Source: Apostichopus japonicus (taxonomy: Eukaryota; Echinodermata; Holothuroidea; Aspidochirotida; Stichopodidae). Taken from it: a stretch of 64,000 nt of DNA. The stretch spans positions 1,709,501 through 1,773,500 of the forward strand of contig NC_092572.1 of assembly GCF_037975245.1 (NCBI RefSeq), in the 5' to 3' direction. Below, piece by piece: positions 10,790 to 22,789 of this stretch (position 1 is its first letter; each line of letters opens with the position of its first letter). The notes under the pieces are model-generated. The model saw nothing but the letters and a program-made list of their open reading frames with translations. It was not told where the DNA came from and did not search any database. The translations under genes were made by a program, and so were the position numbers.

Positions 10790-13700
10790 ATTTTTCTGTG
10801 GTTTCAGATTCATTGTTCTCTGTGTTTACAAGTGATCTTCTTGCCAAAGGTATACATTAAATTTTAACTTACAGATAGCCCCAGTTTGTTGTGTACTGAT
10901 ATCAATTTTGGTATATGATTCCTTCCCGTGTTTCAGAAAAGCGACAATTCGACCGTGAGTGTAACAATGGGAACAGGTCGACCAGAAATCATCATGTGAA
11001 CTACCTATGCTCGCGTAAATCATCGATGTGTTTAATTTTCAATGTATCGACAAATAGCAGCAGTCTTAATTGGTACAACGACATCAACCTTACCCTCGCC
11101 AGACAAAATATTCAAGAAATTAACTAATGAAAATGTCGCAGTAGATCAATTGCCGTCATCAAATTATTCAATTATGGTCTTTACGCCTTGCGTAAAAAGA
11201 AAGCCAGCAAAGACTAAGCTTATCATCCTCACATTACAAGGTACATTTCTCAATATTACGATAAGAGAAAACTACCATATGAACATATTTTAATTATGAT
11301 ACATTTGACATGTAGACAAGCTTATATGCATATATTAAAGACTTCAAGTACTGACTTGGAGTTGAAGTCCAGTTATACGTTATATTGTAACTTTATCTTT
11401 TACTAATTTCGTTTCTTTAATAACGGCACAAGTAAAAACAATGTATAAATATAAATAAATTTGTGTGAAAATGTGTTAATTATTATAACTCAACTTAGTT
11501 GTCCGTTGTTCTGCTCTTTTCTGGTTAACAATTATTTACTTTTCTCCAATATATTAGTGACGCCAATTGTTATTATAAATGGAAGCAAATTGAACACAGA
11601 GAATTCGTTAACTGTTAAGTCAGATAAGAATATAAAATTTGAATGTATTGTGATCGAAGCAGTTTTACCAATAACAACTAGATGATACACAGACAATGTA
11701 ATGAAAACGGACAATTTCACAGAAGTCTTCAAAAACGCAACAGTGGCAATTTCATATTATACGGAGCATGTCACCTCATATTTTAAACTGAATGTTGTTC
11801 GGAAGGTCTTTATATATCGAAGCGAACGACGTCCGTATCGATAACTGTTTAACAGACCGTAGGTAAGTTGATCATATATACACCAATTAAAGCTTCATTT
11901 TGAATTGAGAATATAATTAAGATAATGCTAATGAAAAGATACATTTCTTTAAAAAAAAGGCTATTACCGTTAATTAGGGATACAACATTTTTTGTATTGG
12001 ATAATTTTTTTTTTTCAAAGCAGATATCAGCACATTGTTTTGACACATTTTAATGAATGTTGTTACATTATGGTGATGAAATAATAAAGTATGTACAATG
12101 ATATAATCGTAAACACAAAACGTGGAAAAGCTAACAATCAATCATATCCATTCACAGTGCACCTAAGTGATCTTATGTTCGAATATGAAATATTTGTTGA
12201 GACAATTTGCGTTTCTCCGTCACCAAACGAATGAAAGAGTTCGCAGGTTTGGATTAATGTTGTAAGGGGTTTCCCACCGTCTGCACGCAAATACGAATAG
12301 GCAGTATAGTCTACGCAAAGTCCCTCTAAAGGTAGTTTCCCTAATTTTTGGTTTTTATATATGCCCAAAAAAGGGTTACCTGTATGCCAATGATCTTTCA
12401 CGCATCAAGTTTCTGGTCAGTAAGAATCTGCTAACTTTGACATCAAATTTCTTTGAATTACCGTCTCTTTCGACTAAACGGGCTTACAGTATCGTTTTTG
12501 CACTAAAATACTTTCGGATGCGCATCCAAAAAAAATTCTCCTCAAGCTATGCATTTAAAGTTGATCGCAATTATATTGACGTATTGGAATTCTACTTAAG
12601 GCGCAGAGTTAGTGAACTGTCATTTTACAAACTTGTAATTGTCGAAAACAGATACTCTTACGTATGGGTTCCAAACAGAAATGATATGTATTTCATTAAA
12701 CATAAATAGAAACATGGAAGCTATCTTGCAAATAGCACTTAACATTCATCTTAGCTGGATATGCGCATACAGTTTACGGTTATGCTTACTAAATTTTCAT
12801 TTGAAATTTTAATATGAGTTTTAGGTGTGTTGTTTAAGTTGTTAGGTCGATATATTTGCACTTGTAATTCGAAAATTTCTGACACATACCAGTATTCCAT
12901 TCCGAGCTTCACCATTGCAAATATTTATAGTTCAAATTAATTAGAATTCACAGAAATATACAACTGTTCGTTTGAAGAAAATAAATCGGTGGTCAGGAAA
13001 GGATTACCGATTGCTTTAGCTATTATATCTACTCTCCTTGGGATATTAATGATTTTGTTTCTTCTCCGCAACATGAAGATAATAAGTGAGTATCAGCAGT
13101 AGAGCGGTTTTAAATGTATCATTTAAATGAAATTAAAGTGTTGGATCACAACATTACACTTAGACTGGCAAACTTTTATACCTTAATGCCTCTACAGGGA
13201 TCGATCGCGTACAAAATTAAATACAATTATGCAAATAGTATTTGCTTTGTATATCTTATACATTGATGCACCTCCATTGAAAATCAAATTAACACTAATT
13301 GGAAACGGTGTGAAACTCTGTTGGTTTCTTTCAGCATTAATGCAGCAACGGTTTGCAAGAAGGTAAGCTCCCATGCAGTGACCGAAAATAAAGGCTTTTT
13401 TTTAGTAGATTGGATAATATACAAATGCATAAATCGTTCCATGCTTTATTATACAGAGAAACTTGTTTTGGATAAAACTTGAAACGTTTTGTAGAGATTG
13501 TGCTCAACGTTAAGGAATTGTTTCTAGAAATTTGGACTATAAAGTACCCTTTCAGTTTAAAACATTGGTTGGTGTATTTCTCAATGACCTCTATTCAGAA
13601 TTGAACCATATTATGAAACCGTAACACAACGAATATTGTATTTTAAGTATCACCTAAAATGAATGTAACTGGTATTGGTTAACGTACAAGGGATGGTCAT

Positions 13701-14421
13701 ATATATAACTGTAATTGAGGGCGGATTACCCAAGTGTTATGATTGTACAGAGTGCACCCTTGGTACTTTGAATCTGACAATTTACACAGAATAACCACTC
13801 TTTATAGGCAAGCCAAGCCGTAAATGATAAATGAATGTGTAGCAAGCTATATAAAGCTAATTTATACGCATTCACACCAGTAGAAATACTGTGGTCGAGT
13901 GGTACGGACTTCGGTTTGTGACATAATATTCGGGGGTTCGATTCCTACCTTCGCCTGGTGAGTCCCAAAAGGATGAAACTGGTCGTAAAGTGGAATTTTT
14001 ATGGTGTGTTATTCTTTATTGATTTACTATATATCTGTCATACCACTTGCTATACATTCAATTCTTATATAGATCAATATATATGTATATATACATCGCA
14101 GCAGAGAACACTACCCTGCTTTCGGGTCCTTAAATAGCAAACCTTACAAAATACTTCCATTTTAAATAGTTTTGTGTAGTCATGATGAAACAGTCTAATA
14201 AACCAATTAAATGTAATTCAATTTCATTACAAGACACGCAAGAATGATGATTTATATGTATGGCCCTTTTGACAACTATTTTGTTTATAATTAGCGCATT
14301 ATAAATATTAGTTATTATTATTTATTATTATAGAGCTGGTTCACCAACTACTGACGAAAATACCTACAAAGTTTTTTTTTATGAAAGCAGCGACCCCGGA
14401 TACGCTTCAATACCTGGCTAA
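10790..14421 (+). pseudogene. Ig-Ig-TM receptor with short tyrosine tail, pseudogene A
   Basis: Exons recognised: leader 10790-10849, Ig1 10937-11240, Ig2 from 11558, TM 12954-13085, a 28-nt juxtamembrane exon 13335-13362 and a tail exon 14334-14421. Disabling changes: the start codon reads ATT where copy B has ATG, the leader has lost one base, Ig1 is frameshifted around 11090-11130, and Ig2 carries TGA at 11683-11685 exactly where the Ig-fold tryptophan codon TGG is expected. From the TM exon on, frame and phases (1, 2) remain intact: VVRKG, a hydrophobic segment ending LLRNMKII, then a tail ending YESSDPGYASIPG and TAA at 14419-14421. The 3' half may therefore have decayed later, or may still be used by another transcript. 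It is transcribed divergently from gene 1. Confidence 0.75.
13684..14085 (+). mobile_element. tRNA-derived SINE or composite repeat (copy 1)
   Basis: A tRNA-like head lies at about 13889-13960: GTGGTCGAGTGGTACGG resembles an A box of the tRNA-Ser/Leu type, and GGGGTTCGATTCCTACC is a good B box. The 5' flank 13690-13850 matches 20140-20310 in direct orientation, and 14010-14085 matches 20344-20420. The tRNA-like head is in the opposite orientation in the second copy, so the modules have been rearranged. It sits in the last intron of pseudogene A and is absent from copy B. Confidence 0.65.
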
Positions 14422-15344
14422 CTTGACGAAAACCACGAAATCAAAGTAGCACCAGCTTGATTGCTGTCTTTTTAGTTACCTGTTTGGAGTATACATATTC
14501 GTTTTGGTTATAAAATATCGTCCTGATGTCGCAATATTGAACTTAGTCTATGATTTAACTATTTGTATTTAGACTATGAATCGACATAAACACTTTAATA
14601 AGTCAAGGTTTGTATATAACAGCTATAATGAACTATTTACATGATAGGTATATTTAACGGGATGTTCTACCTGAAACGAAACCATAAGTTCAGTATAGTC
14701 TCTAACACTATTGACTTGTGTTTATTGTTCTTTATGGAGTGGCGCACGGTCAGGCTTCTGCCTTTTAACTTTCATTGTCTTTTTTAACTGCTAAATGGAA
14801 ACAAGTTTTTCAAAGCGAATGAGGAACTTGGTAATTGATTTCATTAAAATTGGGACTGCAGTCAAACTTACTTATTAGATCTTTGATTCATATTGTTATC
14901 ACTTTTACACTAAGTCTTATTTATATACTAAAATGTTTTGCTTTCTTTTTCGATGTTATCTCATTTCAATTTGTACAGGGAAGTAATCAAAGTTTCTGTG
15001 TATGTAATGTGTTGATCGACATATTCAAGGTATACATTTACAAGGACGATCTGGCTAAAACTGAATGATTATTGCTATGCTTACCTTATTTCCAATATAA
15101 CTTTTTGCAGTCTTTTAACACCTTTATGTCAAATTCTTATATGAACTAAATGTATGTTTACCAAGATACTTCACGGACTATAAGCAACAGAAGAATATGC
15201 AATCGAAAAAAAGATATTTGGCTCGTTCGTCATCTTTGTTTTATCATATAGACATGTTAAACAATCAGGCAACGTCCATAACTGTTATTAATACCGAATT
15301 TTATGGAGAGGGAGGGTCATATAGCTGCTGTCAGAGTAATCATT
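14422..15344. other. no gene; duplication flank
   Basis: The sequence is similar to 24051-25030 (for example around 14480-14520 and 14830-15060) but has no domain or exon that I can support on either strand. Confidence 0.5.
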
Positions 15345-15485
15345 CGTACCTGTTGTGATCAATCTAACTTATTCTGTTCTCAAGGAAAAGGACAACGAAA
15401 TTCATGACTGGAACGAGATAGGAGGCCGTGACCTCTGGATTACACACCCAGCGCTCTACAACATGAGCTGCTTAGTCCTTTGTTC
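15345..15485 (-). mobile_element. tRNA-Thr-like SINE head
   Basis: On the minus strand, GTAGAGCGCTGGGTGTGTAA followed by TCCAGAGGTCACGGCC has the D-arm and anticodon arm of a tRNA. The 7-nt loop TGTGTAA gives anticodon TGT (Thr-like). The B box (GTTCCAGTC) is degraded and there is no acceptor stem, so this is a SINE relic and not a tRNA gene. It is present in both copies of the duplication, so it inserted before duplication. Confidence 0.6.
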
Positions 15486-15789
15486 GTGGCGATCCCTATA
15501 TGCAAGTATACCTTGTTATAAACACTGTGTACCCTTTATACATTGTAACCGGTGATCACGTCCTTGTTTACTTCGATACAATCCAGAAAGCGGATTGGAA
15601 GTTATTTCAAGATAACACATTTTTATGCATTTAAAAACATATTATCAATGTTTCTGCTATCACAGACTTACGTACATTCTTTCAACACGAAAATCACCTG
15701 ACAGTAACTGATCTTCAATAAACGATATAAACCTTGCGATAGGTTAATATACGTTTTACGTAGCTGTGTGTTGTAAACTTGTATCGCAA

Positions 15790-16330
15790 CATCAGGAATA
15801 ATAATAATAAACAGTTCTTATTAAGCGCCCGTAACAAAAGTCTCAGGGCGCTTTACATATATAAAAGTCATAAGATACAAAAAAGAATACAAGCCAAACA
15901 CACAGCAAAAGAAGCAAATGACCGCAGACCAGACAAGGAACAAGCAACGAAAGAGCAAACCAATAAGAAAAGCAGTGTCTGGCCATCGATCCTGACCTAT
16001 TCTAAAAATATACCATACCAATTTGATATAAAATCAAACATGTATAAACAAGAGAAAAGTGTCCAATAAAAAATGTCTCACAATATGTACATAGACAATG
16101 AATTACTAAGTAAAGATATGAGTTTTCAGTTTTGTTTTAAAATTGTCAACAGAAGATGCAGTCCTGATATGTTGTGGCAAATTGTTCCATTCTGTATGAG
16201 CGGCTTCTACGAATAATCGGCGTCCATAGGCGGTGCGTGATTGGTAAGAAGGGGGTTTGATTAGGTTCTGGGATGAAGGGCGAAGTGACCGACAAGGATT
16301 GTATCAATGAATATAACGTATACATCACCC
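15790..16330 (-). mobile_element. 3' tail of a non-LTR retrotransposon (CR1/L2-like)
   Basis: On the minus strand the frame reads GRRLFVEAAHTEWNNLPQHI, then FKTKLKTHIFT and a stop at about 16107-16111. This is the usual end of CR1/L2-type ORF2 proteins. The 3' UTR carries GGGCGCTTAATAAGAACTG and ends in a (TTA)n run at 15797-15811. It is a 5'-truncated fragment, absent from the second copy of the duplication, so it inserted after duplication. Confidence 0.65.
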
Positions 16331-19300
16331 ATTATGTCAGTTAAATAATGTTATATAGTGTTATTATACTGAAGTATCATTCTCTGTATAAATACTTCTT
16401 ATACAACTGTTCTTATTTGCACAGACAAGATAAACCGATACATATTTTAACTTCTATTAAGATAAGGTTGTAGCTGCAACGTCAAGGAATTTTGGTGTAG
16501 ATTACCAATAAGCTCGACATCGGGATTGGGTATGAACTTGAAATATAATGTTTCAATGTTTAACAACAGATTTTCTAAAGACCCAATACTGTTGAATGTT
16601 CAGTCAACACTAAACATGGAATTATAAATCGTGCATTGACCAGACATGTTAGTGATTGTCACAAGGCAATGATATTTCTGAACTGAATTCAGAGTCAAAT
16701 CTTTCAGAATGATAGTAACTCCAAAAAGAACATCTCTATAACTTCATGGTCATAATTCAAGTTGGAGGGCCACTTTACGGCTTTATAATTCTAGAACTAT
16801 AAAACAGTTCAAATGCAAGGCTGGTTTTCAGTTTGACCGGTCTGTTTGGTCGAAGACTACTTTAGCCATTTGTTGTCTTTCGAAGAAAATTGCAATCATT
16901 CTCTTATATCGGTGAATGGTCACCACAGAATTAATGAAGGCATGACATTCGAAAGATCATTTAACCTTAAAGTATTCTTTTTGTTTATTAGATATCACTT
17001 GAACTAAGATAACAATGATAACATTGTGACACACAACACAGCCGCAGGCTATGAACGTTTACAACAATGTACACATGTTCCCATTCCATTTCGCGTTCAC
17101 ATGCATATACGTCAATGGATGAACTATATGTAAGGTATCAAACGTTTACAGTATATGTCGTAACCCTGTATCAACCTCGAGAGAGTTTCAATACAATACA
17201 AAGGCCATGTAATTTACATAGACCTAGCTATATGAACAGTTGTTTTCCAGCCATACGTTCACCGTAGGACTTCCCACGCTAAGTTGAAACCTAAATCAGA
17301 AGGTAATTAATCTTAACCTTGTGCCACAAACCAGAATAAATAAGCAGAAAGAGTTGGCAATTTGCAAAGTAAAGTATTATCCGCTGTTTTTAGTGAACAC
17401 ATGATACTATAAAAAGCAAAGAAAATGCTGTTGGCAATATTGAGTCAGATTGGCTAATTAACCACCATGTTACGTGCCGGCAGTATTATATGATTTGTCC
17501 ATTTCACCTTGAAAGGTAGAATACAACATATTTATTATCAAAAACATGCTTTACATCAAGTAAAATTGTTCAAATCATATCACTGGAACATATGATTTGT
17601 CCAAATACAAATTAAACATAAGTAATTTCTCTTGATGACTGGATCAATCGAAGGGCACATTAGTTCGTGCTACCGATAAGTAGTGCTACCTTTGCATTCA
17701 CATGTTTATAAAAGAACATTGTCGGGTAATTGATGTCAAATTCAGTTATTAAAAATTAAGAAATATTATAGTTAACCTATACAAAGACTGATGTCTTAGT
17801 TATATATCGGAGCAGTTCACGTATTACTAAGACCATGTGGAATATCAAATCAATAAATTAGAATGAAGCAGATGTTATACTTACATATGGTCTCACCGAA
17901 TTGTCCACAACTGAGTTTGGTATTCTTTTTAACTTTGGTTATTTTTGTTATTGATTAAACCAAATGTAAACTAGATTCAATTAACTCTAACTCTTGGTTG
18001 TTATTGTAGGTTACGTACTAATGTTGAATCATAGGGCTAAACGCTCGTTATATATAGCATTGGGTAATTCCAGACACGTCGTAGCGAATTTCAACTCAAT
18101 AGAACTACACATGTCAATTTGTATATCTATAAGCAGGTACTGTAGCATATGAACGGTGAACAATGGATGAATACAGCGGTTCTACATATACAGTAAGTTT
18201 ACATGTACAACACTCGTCAAAATCAGAACAGATATGCATATACACAATACAATGGAACTATATCTCTTTTGTTAGAAACGAAGAAACGTGACAAAACTCA
18301 CATGAATGGCGACAATCGGTTATTCAGTTGGAAAGCTGACCCAGGGGTGACTTGAATATAATAAGCTTTGTTCACGTCACAGATTTTAGATTTGAAGAGG
18401 TAATCGTTCACTGAGACACGAGAGATAAATATGTGTTGTTTTCTGTAAAATCTCATTCTAAGGTCTACTTTACCAGAAAACTAAGATATAAAGGTTTCTG
18501 ACTTATCACTAGCTATACAAAATTTTGAATTTTAGGAAAGGTGTAATTGTATCAATGTTTGTCAATGTGAATTGCCACATGATGTAGGACAATGAATGTC
18601 GTTATGTACAAAGCAGCTGGTCAATTACTCTCGCCACTTAAGACATTCAGTCCGAAATCAGAGTGCTCCTTTTTTTCCCGTTATTGTACAATCTTTAAAC
18701 ACTTGGCAAAAGCGGTGTAATGCACTCTGGAAGCTCAAATCAGTACCCGAGTTCAGTACACCGCAGCTTGTATATCCTCTGAAATCCGTTATAATACATA
18801 TTCATAAGGCAGAAATTAAATTGCCTGTAATAAAAGAAAATACGTTTAATATTTAACTATCTTTTTGCGACAATGTCGGACTTGAGATGTGAAATGAAAT
18901 TTTGAAAATTGTTTACCTTGGGCTGAAAAATACAAACGAAACGTGATTACAAACCTTTAGTATTTCGAATTGCACATTTAACGTTTTCAAGAAAGTACAG
19001 CACTACCTCCATCGTTCGACAGATGGTATAAAATAAATTAAACAATGATATGGGGCTAAACTCGAAGTTGTTTTATCATTCTGGGTGGAATTAAAGTGAC
19101 AGTTTTGAGGGTGCCATTGGTGACCGTCATCAACGTATCCATCGGTAGTTAAGGACATATGTACTTGTGCATGTATATTGCCATAACGAGTAGCCTATGG
19201 CTATATACAAAAGTATTCTACCGTGTAGGGTATGAAGAATTACGAGACCTGGTGTTTATGATTTTAGCTTTCAAGATGTAGACAATTGTTTACGAATGCA

Positions 19301-20015
19301 ATGTCGTTTCATTGAATTTTGGAAAGAAGTTTTTCAAAGTAGGGTAGTGCTAGTACAACTACACAGTACTAGGCCTATGTTGATGTTAGTTTTACTACTG
19401 ACTTCTGCAACTGGTGGGTGTCAGCACTGATAATACCCCCACTAGCCAGAACCCCGGTATATATAATAGTACTTGAAAATTAGTTAAGCTTTTTAAACAA
19501 GGTACTGTCTTGGTCTGTAGGCTTTATTTAGTACTGAGTAGTTTAACCCCTGTTGATTTAATCCGGTGTACCTATCTATATACGTTGGTCCACCTGCTAA
19601 TTCTGGATCAAGTTTCTGTAGGCTACAGATAGATCGAGTCATTGACAAATCAAGATTGTCTCTTTACTTTGTGGCAAGAGCAGCGCCCCCGTTTTCGTAG
19701 GTGAAGAGATAGTTCATGAAAAGCTTTTGTACCATAACTATCTTTTTTTTTAATGAATATCAGAAAAAACGCTTATTTCAACTAGCTGTGTAATGTTTTT
19801 CCAGCAAAATACTCCCTCTCAATGACGCAACACTATCATAATTTGTATAGACTTATCATCATTCCAATACTTGAGCTGAAAAAGAAGTCAATATTTTTTT
19901 TTTAAACTTATTATTTTGATCAGATATGTTTTCTACCTACAAACTCGCAAATACATACCAAATACAGATGCTGAAACAAGTATTGAAGCAGACAAGTTCC
20001 TCTTCACGACCAGTT
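16331..20015. other. no gene; duplication flank then unique sequence
   Basis: 16440-18275 is colinear with 26190-28225. The similarity includes short ORF-like stretches, but I recognise no conserved protein or splice pattern. 18276-20015 is unique within the window and holds only short ORFs. Confidence 0.45.
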
Positions 20016-20345
20016 TCTTCCTTTTGGGACTCATCAGGCGAAGGTAGGAATCGAAACCCGGATCTCCGTGTCACGAACCTAAGCCCGTAACACTCGACCA
20101 CAGTTATTCTACTGGTGTGTTAAGCGTAAAGATTGGCTTTGAATAACTGTCATATGGGCGTATTACCCAAGTATTATAATTGTATAGAGTGCATCCCTGG
20201 CGCTTTGAATCTGACAGTATTTTACACAATTGTAAATGCATAAAATAACCACTCTTAATAGGCAAGCCAAGCCGTATATAACAATTGAATGTGTAGCAAG
20301 TGGCATCACAGATATATAGTAAATCAATAAAGAATAACACAACTG
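20016..20345 (-). mobile_element. tRNA-derived SINE or composite repeat (copy 2)
   Basis: On the minus strand at about 20035-20115 the tRNA-like head reads GTGGTCGAGTGTTACGG with B box GGGTTTCGATTCCTACC. It is joined to the same flanking module as at 13690-13850. Within copy 1 the head is on the plus strand, so the order and orientation of modules differ between the copies. Confidence 0.6.
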
Positions 20346-20402
20346 TTGTTATTCTTTATTGATTTAATATATATCTGGCATACCACTTGCTGCACATTCA
20401 AT
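20284..20402. repeat. near-perfect palindrome, about 58-bp arms
   Basis: Left arm 20284-20342 and right arm 20345-20402 are reverse complements with few mismatches, around a loop of about 2-3 nt. Both contain TTCTTTATTGATTTA on one strand or the other. The right arm alone matches 14015-14075 of the other SINE copy, so the palindrome was made by an inverted duplication of that module. Confidence 0.75.
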
Positions 20403-20411
20403 ATAAATATG

Positions 20412-20469
<58 letters not shown>

Positions 20470-20518
20470 TATAGATATATATTTATATATTTCAATATAT
20501 ATGTATATATATATATAA

Positions 20519-20604
<86 letters not shown>

Positions 20605-20606
20605 GT
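20403..20606. repeat. AT dinucleotide microsatellite
   Basis: About 200 nt of (AT)n, with occasional interruptions such as TATTTATA. Apparent tyrosine/isoleucine ORFs across it are artefacts of the repeat. Confidence 0.95.
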
Positions 20607-21571
20607 AATATTTAATACATAACGCGAATTCAAAGTATTATTCAAACTAATAACGAAGAAGACTATCTCAGACAGATTGCAAATGTATAATAAAACATGA
20701 TGAAATAAAACTATACCATTGTTGTTATATAAATTATATTCAGATACTATAATAACATTAAAATAGGTTTAACTATCACTTTACTGTGAACCCTTTTACA
20801 ATCAGACAAAAAGTGAGGTTGTTCTTTTCTGCGAAAAACAATAGTGTCCCCAATGTCGACGTATGATGTTACATTTGGCATAAGCAATATTTAACAAAAA
20901 GTATATCCATCACATTTATCTATAACTTGCACAGTAAAACCGTAAAAGTTGATTTTTGTTTTTTACATCGTTTCAAACGTTACAAAATATAACACCGTGC
21001 TTATATAACCCTCATTTACCAAAGTGTCTCATATGTGAGAGGAAACACCCTACTCCTTCACTATCAGTCCCAGGACTACATTAATATATAACACCCGACT
21101 TCACGTTGAAGGAAAACATAAACAAATGGTCGAGCATGAAATGGTATATATTGAAAACAGCTCAAAACATGATAGTTGATGTGACACTAATAAGAATCAT
21201 GACATAATCAATGTATCTACTGGTCGAGATGATGTGTTGGACACTAAACTTGTTAGCACGTCAAGAAACACGACATGTGTTAACATATCAAGTAACACTG
21301 ACATGTGTTAAATTATCAAGTAACACTGACATGGCAGCTTAGCACAATGTATAAATTAGTCGTCATGCCGTGTCGCATATACTAAGACGGTAAATCAACT
21401 ACTCCCTTTGCCCTTCAGAGCCTCTGTTAATTTCCATTGACATCGATGTGTAAGGAGTTACTATTAGGATGGAGCGACATATGTTTTTTTTTTTTTTTTA
21501 AATGCAATAAATTGAACTCGAATACATTTTCGAAGTTAATAAGGACAACTTAATAAGGAAAACTAATTTAC

Positions 21572-22040
21572 CTGTACTTTTCTGCTCATCATGTCGTCGA
21601 TGTAGCAAAATACGGCGATGCTAAGAGATAATATCCCTGAAGCATACGTTAATATTACTAGCATTGTATAGCTGATCGACTTTGTCTTGTTTTCATTACA
21701 ACTCTCTGATATAGATATATAATAAATATTGATTGTAGGGATGCATTACTTTGATGATTACAAACGCCATATAGTCAACAGGTGTATCTGATTAGTACAA
21801 CATCCACATCTCAGTTTTGTATTAAACAAATGTGACTAACTGATCTACATTTTTCTCTCTAAAGTCAAGGAGAACGAATCCAACCAGGCAAAACTTCTGA
21901 TGTGTTTTACGGATTGACATTGACTTAAATGTAAGCGTGTACTCACGAACGTACGTACGTACCTTGTCCAACTCACCGCTTAATATGAATAGTTTAGGGA
22001 TGAAGCAGAAATGTTTACTAAGTATGCTTTGCAGCTGCAT
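21572..22040 (-). pseudogene. relic of a third minus-strand receptor: leader plus TM exons
   Basis: Minus-strand 21977-22040 is an exon of exactly 64 nt, the same length as exon 1 of both NACHT receptors. It begins ATG (MQLQSILSKHFCF...) and ends at a phase-1 donor GTGAGT. 270 nt downstream, 21572-21705 is an open phase-1 exon with a hydrophobic stretch (YTMLVILTYASGILSLSIAV) followed by a short charged end, then donor GTAAAT. The exon leaves in phase 0, unlike the intact genes. No Ig or NACHT exon was found near it. It lies 750 nt upstream of receptor B in divergent orientation, mirroring gene 1 and receptor A. Whether it is expressed is unknown. Confidence 0.45.
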
Positions 22041-22789
22041 TTTATTCTCTCAGATGGTTCTGACAAAATGCGCCATGTTTTATAGAAATACCACTTGTCT
22101 TGTGTGCATGTGGTATTCCTTTTGCATAGCGTTTTCTGTTATACACTTGCTTGTATTTTGAACCATTGTTTTGACTAAAACGCATCACCTATACTATTAG
22201 ACACCTAGTGTTCTCTTAAGATCTGAAACGAACGAACTGCTAAACAAAGAGGAGGCACTATGCACTGAGGAAGGCGTGGATGAAATATAAAGCATATGTT
22301 ATGCAGTATTATTAAGTTAGAGTACAACTATTTCTGTAAATGTATTTAATAAAAGGAACCTCTATGAACAGCGTGGAGCAAAGATGTTTATGAACACGTC
22401 TGAGCTACATAGCCAACATGAATTGTTCAACCGATACGTAAATTAAAATGAATAAAGCGTACGTATCATGACGTGGTATTACTTCAAAAAGTCTCACATA
22501 AAGTTGCATCAATGTGTTTGTTCCAATTGTGATCGTCCGCCAAAGATTCCAAAGTACCGTTTTGAGACGTACAAACGATCATAATAAGTGCATTACAGTT
22601 CGTGAACATTAACGTCTTTGTAGTTGCCGTACTGCCCGAAACGAGTTGTCGAACGTTCCTTCTAGGTAGCCGTAGAAATATGATGCTTCACCTCGACCCA
22701 CAACAGAGTAAATCCGATCAACCTTACTGTGCAACTTTCATTTCTATTTTTGTTTTCTCTCAATAGGAGCTGCATAGTTACTAAATAAG

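Larger units (their letters stand above)
10240..18275. repeat. segmental duplication, copy 1
   Basis: Colinear and same orientation with 22205-28225. Matching landmarks include the divergent spacer, the leader and Ig1 exons (10790/22790 and 10937/22941), the cytoplasmic tail exon (14376/23994), the tRNA-like SINE (15350-15480/25060-25150) and the block around 17920-18270/27840-28225. Copy 1 has gained a SINE at 13.7-14.1 kb and a LINE tail at 15.8-16.3 kb. Copy 2 has lost the piece holding the TM exon and gained another LINE tail. Confidence 0.75.

Noticed and set aside
12138-12401. Minus-strand open frame ending in STNISYSNIRSLRCTVNGYD, somewhat like the end of an Ig domain
   Set aside because: No splice sites of the right phase, no B-strand cysteine or tryptophan in place, and no partner exons; similarity too weak.
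15390-15480. Candidate tRNA-Thr gene
   Set aside because: Anticodon arm is good but the B box and acceptor stem are degraded; it is a SINE head shared by the duplication.
20364-20645. 93-codon Tyr/Ile-rich ORF
   Set aside because: Artefact of the AT microsatellite.
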